DNA of 10,092 nucleotides, from the NCBI GenBank assembly GCA_937967755.1, contig CALBTA010000678.1, positions 1 to 10,092 on the forward strand. Direction: 5' to 3'. A program made the position numbers and the translations under genes. Positions 1 through 7,726 of the stretch are shown here, in pieces; positions within the stretch are counted from its first letter, which is position 1; each line of letters begins with the position of its first letter. The notes beneath the pieces were generated by a model. It worked only from the letters and a program-made list of their open reading frames with translations, made no database searches and was not told the DNA's origin. The DNA is from an uncultured Planctomycetaceae bacterium. GTDB lineage: Bacteria > Planctomycetota > Planctomycetia > Pirellulales > Pirellulaceae.

Positions 1-2469
<2,469 letters not shown>

Positions 2470-2493
2470 CTAACCGTGTGCATCGAATCTTGC

Positions 2494-2522
2494 ATTATCA
2501 GCGCTGGCCCAAAACCTGACAA
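2494..2522 (-). promoter_or_regulatory. Candidate sigma70-like promoter of guaB
   Basis: On the minus strand, TTGTCA (2517-2522) is separated by 17 nt from GATAAT (2494-2499). Each hexamer matches the TTGACA/TATAAT consensus at five of six positions, with optimal spacing. A start site near 2487 would give a leader of about 30 nt containing the AGGAGG SD at 2466-2471. I see no riboswitch-like structure in so short a leader. That sigma70-type consensus applies in this organism is inferred. Confidence 0.6.
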
Positions 2523-2544
2523 CCGGCACGCCTCGGCCCAGTAG

Positions 2545-2563
2545 GACGGGTTTGGAACCCGTC
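2545..2563. repeat. Short hairpin GACGGGTT-TGG-AACCCGTC upstream of guaB
   Basis: A perfect 8-bp inverted repeat with a 3-nt loop lies just upstream of the guaB promoter. It carries GTAG and TTAGC flanks. It has no T-run on either side, so it is a poor intrinsic terminator. It resembles dispersed palindromic units of planctomycete spacers, but only one copy is in the window, so that assignment is from general recall. Confidence 0.5.
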
Positions 2564-2597
2564 TTAGCGACGCATTTCCCTCCCCACCAATGGCCAT

Positions 2598-2634
2598 CGC
2601 GCGCTGACACATTTTTGCATCTTGTCAGCGCGCG
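2598..2634. repeat. 12-bp perfect inverted repeat, 13-nt loop
   Basis: CGCGCGCTGACA (2598-2609) pairs perfectly with TGTCAGCGCGCG (2623-2634) around an AT-rich 13-nt loop. It sits 79 nt before the transposase start codon. It could be the left end of the IS, a target-site repeat, or a transcriptional terminator-like stem. No matching end occurs after the transposase, so I cannot assign it to the element. Confidence 0.55.
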
Positions 2635-3754
2635 CTACTATTGCGTCAAAGCGTGGATTTCGGATGGATCAATGGTTGGACAGTTTTTCTTTTCCGTCAG
2701 GGAGGATGGAGTATGCCAGCGAAGATCTACGTTTTGAAGTTGACCGCGGATGAAAGAGCCGAGTTGGAAGCGGTGGTGAACACCGGCAAAACTGAGGGTT
2801 GGAAGATGCAACGGGCGCAAGCTTTGTTGAAATGCGACCAAGGCTCTGCGGGTCCGGGTTGGATCGATGATGATATCGCCCAGGCGTTTGGTTGCACGCG
2901 CCGTAGTGTCGAGAATTGGCGTAAGCAGGCGGTCGAAGAAGGCCCGCTGTCACTGCTAACGCGAAAGCCGCGCAGCGACAAAGGCAAAACCAAACTCGAC
3001 GGTGAGGGAGAAGCACAACTGGTCAAGCTGGCTTGCTCGAAAGCGCCCGCGGGATATGCCCGTTGGTCGCTACGGTTGCTGGCGGGAAAGCTAGTCGAAC
3101 TGCGTGGTGGATTCGATTTCTCATGAATCCGTGCGGAATGTGATGAAAAGAACGAAATCAAGCCGTGGCTGAAACAGATGTGGTGCACGAGCGCCTGAGC
3201 AGGATGCCTCGTTTGTCTGCCAAATGGAGCAGGTGTTAGAGGTTTACAAGCGCCCCCTACGACCCGCAGCGTCCGGTGGTTTGCATGGACGAGCAGCCCA
3301 AGCAATTGATTTCGGAAGTGAGTCAGCCGCTACCCACCAAGTCGGGGCAACCAGCGTGTGTGGATTACGAATACGTTCGCGAGGGTTGCTGCAATGTTTG
3401 GATGTTTGTAGAGCCGTTGGGCGGATGGCGAAGCGTCCGCGTGAGCCAAACGAAGAAAGCGTTGGATTGGGCGCATCAAGTCCAGCAACTGGTCGACGAT
3501 CCGCGTTACGCGGACGCCGAGCGGATCACGTTGGTTTGCGACAACCTCAACCCGCACAACTTCGCCTCGCTGTACAAGGCCTTCCCGCCGGAGGAAGCGT
3601 TGCGAATAACGCACAAATTGGAAATGATTCACACGCCCAAACACGGGAGTTGGCTCAACGTCGCCGAATCCGAGTTAAGCGTACTAACGCGCCAATGCCT
3701 TGGTCGCCGCATCGCCCGACAAGAAAATCGCTATGACGATTCGCAGCCTTTGTC
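2635..3754 (+). mobile_element. Remnant of an IS630-type insertion sequence, borders unresolved
   Basis: The stretch holds one degenerate IS630/Tc1-type transposase gene on the strand opposite to recG and guaB, inserted between them. The left border is uncertain: it lies somewhere between the inverted repeat ending at 2634 and the transposase SD at 2700. The right border appears lost, because transposase homology stops near 3730 without the usual C-terminal tail and a fragment of a dispersed genomic repeat begins at 3755. I found no matching terminal inverted repeats and no clear TA duplication. The element is very likely unable to move by itself. Confidence 0.6.
2713..3733 (+). pseudogene. 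IS630-family transposase, broken by four frameshifts
   Basis: A DDE transposase that would cut and rejoin the element's ends. ATG 2713 follows GGGAGG at 2700-2705 with 7-nt spacing. Residues about 55-80 (DDDIAQAFGCTRRSVENWRK) are the helix-turn-helix. The frame stops at 3126, but family-like protein continues: VVDSISHESVRNVMK from 3104, KNEIKPWLKQMWC from 3148, PEQDASFVCQMEQVLEVYKRP from 3194, and YDPQRPVVCMDEQPK from 3258. So shifts lie near 3102, 3147, 3190 and 3255 (the last in a C run), and the third interval also carries an in-frame TGA at 3196. Candidate DDE residues are all present: D of MDEQ, D of CDNLNPHN, and E of LNVAESE, the last two 42 positions apart. After QCLGRRIARQEN the sequence no longer looks like the family's C-terminus, so the 3' end is also lost. 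Clustered indels could instead reflect assembly errors, but the missing tail argues for true decay. Confidence 0.85.
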
Positions 3755-3770
3755 GTGGCTGGCAGCCCCC
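3755..3770. repeat. Half copy of the dispersed GTGGCT..GCCCCC repeat
   Basis: GTGGCTGGCAGCCCCC differs at one base from GTGGCTGGAAGCCCCC in the repeat at 7280-7295, and at two from the arm at 6179-6194. The opposite arm that would complete the hairpin is absent; transposase remnant lies there instead. It is 14 nt downstream of the recG stop codon. Confidence 0.55.
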
Positions 3771-3784
3771 TGGACGAGAATACC

Positions 3785-6115
3785 CTACCCCACGTCGCCG
3801 AGGGCCAGTGATTTTCCGTAGCGGCGGTGGACCATCTCGCGCAGGCGAGCGAAGTTGTCGCTTTTCCAAGCGGCTTGATCGTTGACCAGCGCCCAGGCGT
3901 CAGTGCGGGTTTCTTCGAGAACGTCGGTGTCGCGGTGCAGATCGGCGATCATCAGCGGCGGCATGCCGTGTTGTTTTGTGCCGAGCAAATCACCGGGTCC
4001 GCGCATTTGGAAATCAAGCTCGGCCAGGGCGAAGCCGTCGGTCGTTTCCGCCAGGGCGGCGACGCGTTTGCTCGCCTCGGCATCTTCCGTGTTGGCGAAG
4101 ATGCACACGTAGCCCGGTTGCGTGCCGCGGCTGACCCGACCGCGTAGTTGGTGAAGCTGCGCCAGACCGAAGCGGTGGCCGTCTTCGATGGTCATCACCG
4201 TGGCGTTGGGTACGTCGACGCCCACTTCCACAACGCTGGTGGCAATCAGCACCTGCGTATCGCCGCGGACGAAGGCGTCCATCGCGGCCTGTTTTTCAGC
4301 AGGGTTCAACCGGCCGTGAATCAGGTCGACCCGAAAATCAGCCAACTCGCCGTTGGACAAATTTTCAAACGCCGCCGCAACTGATGCGACGTTGTCGCGC
4401 GTATCCCCCTCTCCCACACCTTCTTCATTGTTTGCGAGAGGGCCGGGGTGAGGGCCGTCAGAGGCTGAGACTTCGCGCTGCTCAATCACCGGCGCAACCA
4501 CATACCCCTGCCGGCCCTCGCGAAGTTTCTGGCGGAAGAAATCCCACCAACGCCCGCGGGAATGGGGCGAATCGGAAAGCGTATTCTCCGCATCCCCCGG
4601 AGAAATCACATAAGTGTTCACCGGCTGCCGGCCCGGCGGAGCGTGACGCAGCGTCGAAACATCAAGATCGCCAAACAGGCTCATCGTCACCGTTCGCGGA
4701 ATAGGCGTGGCGGTCATTAGTAATGTGTGGGGAAGCATTTGTCTGGACCCCTCACCCTGCCTTCTCCCTGGGGGAGAGGGTTCAAATGTTGACCCCTCGC
4801 CATGCCCTCTCCCTGAGGAAGAGGATTCTTTGCTTCCTTGCCGCAGCATCGCTCGCTGCCGGACGCCGAACTTATGCTGCTCATCAATCACAACCAAACC
4901 AAGGTTGGCAAACTGCACATCGGCGCTGACGACGGCATGGGTGCCGACGACGATATCGGTCTCGCCCGCGGCGATGGCCGCCAGCGCATCGCGGCGCTGG
5001 GCCGCGGTGATCGAACCGGTCAACAGCGTCAGCCGCACGCGTGAAGGCGCGTTGGTTGAAACGCCGCCTTGCACGTTGGCCTGCGCCGGGTTCAACAGTT
5101 CGTTCAGCGTGCGCCAGTGCTGCCTGGCGAGGACTTCGGTCGGAGCCATCACCGCGGCTTGATGCCCGCCGGCGACCGCCACCAGCATGGCGTACACAGC
5201 CACCGCCGTCTTGCCGCTGCCGACTTCGCCATGCAGCAAGCGATTCATCGGAACCGCGCGGTCCATGTCAGCCGTGATTTCTTTGACCGCCTGCTGTTGA
5301 TCTTCGGTCAAATCGAACGACAACCGGTCACGAATGCGGGCGTCGATCAGCGCGGTGGTGGTTAGCCGCGAAGCGACAAAATCTGTCTCGAGCGACCGCT
5401 TCCGAAGCGCCAGCGCCAACTGCAAGACGAGCAATTCCTGGTAGATAAAACGCCGTCGCGCCGATTCCAAGTGTTCTTCATCGCTGGGAAAATGCACGCC
5501 GCGAATCGCTGGTTCAATCGCCAGCAGATTGTGCTGCCCGCGGAATGCATCGTCGAACGTCTCTTCCAACAGCGGCCCGTACTCGTCCACCACGTGCGTG
5601 GCGATCTTCCGCATCTGATGCTGCCGCAGCCCTTCGGTCAGCGGGTAAACCGGTAGGATGCTGCCATCGCCTGCCGCTTCGTCGTCGCCCAGCTGCGTGA
5701 TGGCGGGGTGGTGCATTTCAGGCCGCAGCCCGTTGATGTTGACCGTACCGGTTAGCACCAGCCGCTGGCCATTGAAGAAACGCCGCTGCATGTATGGCTG
5801 ATTGAACCAAACGGCCCGCAGGTGTTCGGTATCATCTTTGACCAGCACGCCGAGGTACGTTTTGCCCGGGCCGGTGTTGCGGAGTTCGACCTCTTCTACC
5901 GTGCCGCAGATGCTGACCAGTTCGCCGTCTTCCGCTTCGGCGATGGCGACTAGCCGCGAGGCATCTTGGTAGTCGCGCGGGAAGTTGAACAGCACATCGG
6001 CGGCCGTCTTCAGCCCCAGGCGGTTCAGCAATTCCCCCCGCTGCGGCCCCACGCCTTTGAGGAACTGCACCGGCGTGAGCAGTTTTTCGCGCGGGGTTTT
6101 TTGGAACTGAGACAT
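3785..6115 (-). CDS. recG: ATP-dependent DNA helicase RecG, with repeat-derived insertions
   Basis: RecG remodels stalled replication forks and branch-migrates Holliday junctions. With ATG 6115 the protein has 776 residues, against about 690-700 usually. The N-terminal wedge domain starts with LTPVQFLKGVGPQRGELLNRLG; the OB-type segment holds ISICGTVEEVE-like sequence near residue 75. Helicase motifs: Walker A GEVGSGKT (296-303, Lys302), Ia MAPTEVLARQHW, TLLTGSI, VVGTHAVV, II DEQH (411-414), III MTATPIPRT, IV GYVVAPVIEQ, V IATSVVEVGVDVPNA, VI QLRGRVSRG. The TRG motif region reads QMRGPGDLLGTKQHG. Extra residues sit at about 430-460 (between II and III) and 552-572 (after IV), and both are encoded by palindromic repeats. 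A longer frame from GTG 6172 only reads through the spacer hairpin, and the N-terminus from Met 6115 matches the family, so I chose that. No SD is visible. The gene lies 93 nt downstream of the zinc-ribbon gene. Confidence 0.96.
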   Translation of the reverse strand: MSQFQKTPREKLLTPVQFLKGVGPQRGELLNRLGLKTAADVLFNFPRDYQDASRLVAIAEAEDGELVSICGTVEEVELRNTGPGKTYLGVLVKDDTEHLRAVWFNQPYMQRRFFNGQRLVLTGTVNINGLRPEMHHPAITQLGDDEAAGDGSILPVYPLTEGLRQHQMRKIATHVVDEYGPLLEETFDDAFRGQHNLLAIEPAIRGVHFPSDEEHLESARRRFIYQELLVLQLALALRKRSLETDFVASRLTTTALIDARIRDRLSFDLTEDQQQAVKEITADMDRAVPMNRLLHGEVGSGKTAVAVYAMLVAVAGGHQAAVMAPTEVLARQHWRTLNELLNPAQANVQGGVSTNAPSRVRLTLLTGSITAAQRRDALAAIAAGETDIVVGTHAVVSADVQFANLGLVVIDEQHKFGVRQRAMLRQGSKESSSSGRGHGEGSTFEPSPPGRRQGEGSRQMLPHTLLMTATPIPRTVTMSLFGDLDVSTLRHAPPGRQPVNTYVISPGDAENTLSDSPHSRGRWWDFFRQKLREGRQGYVVAPVIEQREVSASDGPHPGPLANNEEGVGEGDTRDNVASVAAAFENLSNGELADFRVDLIHGRLNPAEKQAAMDAFVRGDTQVLIATSVVEVGVDVPNATVMTIEDGHRFGLAQLHQLRGRVSRGTQPGYVCIFANTEDAEASKRVAALAETTDGFALAELDFQMRGPGDLLGTKQHGMPPLMIADLHRDTDVLEETRTDAWALVNDQAAWKSDNFARLREMVHRRYGKSLALGDVG
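4404..4458. repeat. Palindromic element read in frame inside recG (copy C, inverted)
   Basis: Stem CCCTCTC (4407-4413) pairs with GAGAGGG (4436-4442), with a 22-nt loop, followed by the GGGGTGAGGG tail. On the minus strand its left part, CCCTCACCCCGGCCCTCTC, matches copy A in 16 of 19 bases. It lies in the opposite orientation to copies A and B and has a larger loop. In recG it encodes DGPHPGPLANNEEGVGEG, residues about 553-570, in the variable loop after motif IV. Confidence 0.75.
4748..4782. repeat. Palindromic element read in frame inside recG (copy A)
   Basis: A 35-nt unit opens with CCCCTCACCCTGCC and then carries a CTCCC-TGG-GGGAG core stem. It is 29/35 identical to copy B, which starts exactly 45 nt later. 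In recG it encodes EPSPPGRRQGEGS, between helicase motifs II and III. Confidence 0.78.
4793..4827. repeat. Palindromic element read in frame inside recG (copy B)
   Basis: The second copy of the unit begins CCCCTCGCCATGCC and has the imperfect stem CTCTCCC-TGA-GGAAGAG. Because the period is 45 nt, both copies are read in the same frame. It encodes ESSSSGRGHGEGS, immediately after the RQRAMLRQ segment that follows motif II. Confidence 0.78.
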
Positions 6116-6125
6116 GCGTGCAACC

Positions 6126-6200
6126 GTAGCGGGGGCTTCTAGCCACCGCATAACCGCGTGAGCGAAGCTCACTTACGCGGTGGCTAGAAGCCCCCGCTAC
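6126..6200. repeat. Perfect 24-bp inverted repeat between the zinc-ribbon gene and recG
   Basis: The arm at 6126-6149 (GTAGCGGGGGCTTCTAGCCA then CCGC) is the exact reverse complement of 6177-6200. The 27-nt interior contains its own stem, GTGAGC-GAA-GCTCAC (6158-6172), and also a CCGCGT/ACGCGG pair. It begins 8 nt after the stop of the zinc-ribbon gene and ends 10 nt before the recG start. It lacks a U-tract, so its role as a terminator is doubtful. The same arm recurs at 7165-7188 and 7278-7301. Confidence 0.9.
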
Positions 6201-6208
6201 GCTTGATG

Positions 6209-7102
6209 TTACGACTTATCAAACGACAGATTGACCGTCATGTCGCGGCCGATTTCTTCGGTGGTCCAGCGGAACTGCCGGTCGCCAATCAGGTCGAGGG
6301 CGGGAACGAAGTACCGCCCCATCTGTGCCAAATGATCGCGGTTGAGTTGCTCGCCGCCGCTGCGGGAAGAATTTCCGGAAATGACCAGCATGTAGTAACG
6401 CCCGCGCTGCGGAACCTGCAGCCGGTACGCCCCTTCGGCGTCGGTTCGGGCGTAGGCCCCGCCCATCACGGATATGCGTTGCAGCCCTGGGTGGGTGTCA
6501 GCTTCGGGAAGTGGTTCGTCAGGGCCTAGGCCGGCGACGTCAACTTTTTCATCAGCGCCCGGCGGGCTTTCTTGCGGAACCAGAATGACAATGCTGCCGG
6601 CATCGGGCTGCTGGCGGTCGTCGTTGTCGATGTAGGTGAGTGTACCTTTGATTACACGTGGAGTGTTGTCGACGACCGTGTTTTCATTTGGCCCGGATGT
6701 AGTCGCCCCCAGGACCCAACCGAGCAGGAACGCCCCGATTGCCACCACGCCGAGCATCGCACCTTGGATGTAAAGAACCGACCGCGGCACGGCGACCTTT
6801 GACCGATCGACCCGCCCGCCGTAGTATCCTTCGTCATCATCGTCGGTTTCGAAGATGAATTCGGTGTCGTCGTCATAGACTTCGAACTGCGAGGCGTCGT
6901 TGGCCGTTTCGCGCTTCTGCTTGTCGCGACGCATCCGCCGGTCGGCAAGCTGCAAAGCGGCCGCGTCGGCGTCGGGCACGTGGTTGCGGTGGTCGCACTT
7001 GGGGCAGGTGATGCTTTGCCCAATGCGGCTGACGCCAATGCTGAGCAACTGGTCGCACTCGTCGCACGCGAAGCGAATTCGATCTTTCGCCGTTTCAGCC
7101 AT
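6209..7102 (-). CDS. Zinc-ribbon, single-pass membrane protein with beta-sandwich-like C-terminus
   Basis: I do not recognise a named family. The 297-residue product has three parts. Residues 13-36 hold two CxxC knuckles (Cys13/Cys16 and Cys33/Cys36, the second as CPKC), a zinc ribbon of rubredoxin-like type. Residues 44-107 are a charged, acidic linker (a DDDTEFIFETDDDDE stretch). Residues about 109-133 are one transmembrane helix (SVLYIQGAMLGVVAIGAFLL onward), so the ribbon should be cytoplasmic and the rest outside. Residues 144-297 look beta-rich: IKGTLTYID and TDAEGAYRLQVPQRGRYYML resemble carboxypeptidase-regulatory-like/transthyretin folds. The start at 7102 places the ribbon at the N-terminus; no SD is seen, and a heptamer repeat lies just upstream. 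It precedes recG by 93 nt in the same direction, but nothing links it to repair. Coding status is firm; the role is unknown. Confidence 0.85.
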   Translation of the reverse strand: MAETAKDRIRFACDECDQLLSIGVSRIGQSITCPKCDHRNHVPDADAAALQLADRRMRRDKQKRETANDASQFEVYDDDTEFIFETDDDDEGYYGGRVDRSKVAVPRSVLYIQGAMLGVVAIGAFLLGWVLGATTSGPNENTVVDNTPRVIKGTLTYIDNDDRQQPDAGSIVILVPQESPPGADEKVDVAGLGPDEPLPEADTHPGLQRISVMGGAYARTDAEGAYRLQVPQRGRYYMLVISGNSSRSGGEQLNRDHLAQMGRYFVPALDLIGDRQFRWTTEEIGRDMTVNLSFDKS

Positions 7103-7107
7103 CTAAG

Positions 7108-7135
7108 TGCGGATTGCGGAATGCGGAGTGCGGAA
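7108..7135. repeat. Four tandem TGCGGAN heptamers before the zinc-ribbon gene
   Basis: Four adjacent 7-nt units read TGCGGAT, TGCGGAA, TGCGGAG and TGCGGAA, starting 5 nt from the start codon of the minus-strand gene. They replace the position where an SD would be expected. Units of this type may be dispersed spacer repeats; only this cluster is in the window. Confidence 0.75.
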
Positions 7136-7164
7136 TGAAGAGCCGTCAGTTCTATTCTAGTCGT

Positions 7165-7301
7165 CGTAACGGGGGCTTCTAGCCACCGCGTGTGCTTCGT
7201 AGCCGGACTCGTGAGAGTTCGTGGGAATTCTTGCAAGTTGAAACCACCAGAAGTCTCACGACTTCTGCTACGGATTACGGTGGCTGGAAGCCCCCGCTAC
7301 G
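7165..7301. repeat. Composite nested inverted repeat in the spacer after the two-TM gene
   Basis: The outer arms, 7165-7188 and 7278-7301, pair in 22 of 24 positions and are the same sequence as the arms at 6126-6200. Between them is a second inverted repeat of a different sequence: 7198-7222 (CGTAGCCGGACTCGTGAGAG onward) against 7248-7272, about 19 of 25 matching. Each inner arm is itself nearly palindromic (AGAAGTC-TCAC-GACTTCT). The outer right arm begins 7 nt after the stop of the two-TM gene. No coding capacity is convincing here. Confidence 0.85.
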
Positions 7302-7308
7302 AAGGTTG

Positions 7309-7539
7309 TTACTCCCGCCGCCCCAGTTCATTCACACCCAGCGCAACCAACAGCAGCAATACGTTGATGATCAGCAGCACCAACAACCCGATGCCCACGC
7401 CGTAGAACACATTGCCCAACGGATCGGGGCCGTTGGATGTATTCAGCACCAACGCGTACCCTCCCATCACCACGGCGAAAGCCACAACCAACAGGGCCAG
7501 CCCAAACACCAGCACTTTCAACAGCGACGAGGGGAACAT
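7309..7539 (-). CDS. Small two-TM membrane protein, unknown function
   Basis: The 76-residue product starts MFPSSLLKVLVFGLALLVVA. It has two hydrophobic helices, at about residues 5-29 and 45-69, joined by a short polar loop (NTSNGPDPLGN), and ends NELGRRE. The basic C-terminus suggests both ends are cytoplasmic. I do not recognise the family. The frame extends 32 codons further to ATG 7635, but I chose 7539. The short form starts directly at a typical membrane N-terminus, has CCAGGA a few bases upstream as a weak SD, and is preceded by a promoter-like sequence at 7586-7614 that lies inside the longer frame. Its stop is 7 nt from the composite repeat. It heads the minus-strand series that continues with the zinc-ribbon gene and recG. 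Confidence 0.7.
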   Translation of the reverse strand: MFPSSLLKVLVFGLALLVVAFAVVMGGYALVLNTSNGPDPLGNVFYGVGIGLLVLLIINVLLLLVALGVNELGRRE

Positions 7540-7585
7540 GGCATCCTGGCGGCGGTCAATCGTTACAACTTGTGCAGACGGCGTA

Positions 7586-7614
7586 ATTTTCCCCGCTTTT
7601 CGAGAAAGCGTCAA
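7586..7614 (-). promoter_or_regulatory. Candidate promoter of the two-TM protein gene
   Basis: TTGACG (7609-7614) is followed after 17 nt by GAAAAT (7586-7591): five of six and four of six matches to the sigma70 consensus. The spacer contains a small GCTTT/AAAGC stem. A start site near 7579 would give a leader of about 40 nt to ATG 7539. Confidence 0.4.
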
Positions 7615-7645
7615 TTGGCCTAATCGGGTGGTCATTCGTTATACT
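7615..7645 (+). promoter_or_regulatory. Weak candidate promoter of the secreted hydrolase gene
   Basis: TATACT (7640-7645) is a good -10, but the only -35 option, TTGGCC (7615-7620), is poor and 19 nt away. It points toward ATG 7727 with a leader of about 75 nt. It lies back to back with the candidate minus-strand promoter, so the two genes would be divergent. Confidence 0.25.
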
Positions 7646-7726
7646 GGGGAATGTAGCAGGCACACTCTGTGTGCCGTTTCACCCCGCGCCGGGCAAGCGG
7701 TGCGGTCAGCCGATATAGGTTCCTTC

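Noticed and set aside
3276..3821. A separate plus-strand gene for the DDE half of the transposase
   Set aside because: It is the continuation of the same transposase after frameshifts, and its last 30 or so residues run into the repeat and the recG 3' end.
4748..4827. CRISPR array
   Set aside because: Only two imperfect units with a 10-nt interval, inside a conserved coding frame, and no cas genes.
6116..6172. GTG 6172 as the recG start (19 extra residues)
   Set aside because: The added codons only translate the inverted repeat in the spacer; family-like sequence begins at Met 6115.
6126..6208. Intrinsic terminator for the zinc-ribbon gene
   Set aside because: The stem is strong but too long and without a T-run; the sequence also recurs as a dispersed repeat, so it is recorded as a repeat.
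7540..7635. ATG 7635 as the start of the two-TM protein
   Set aside because: The extra 32 residues have no recognisable features, and a promoter-like sequence with a weak SD supports ATG 7539.
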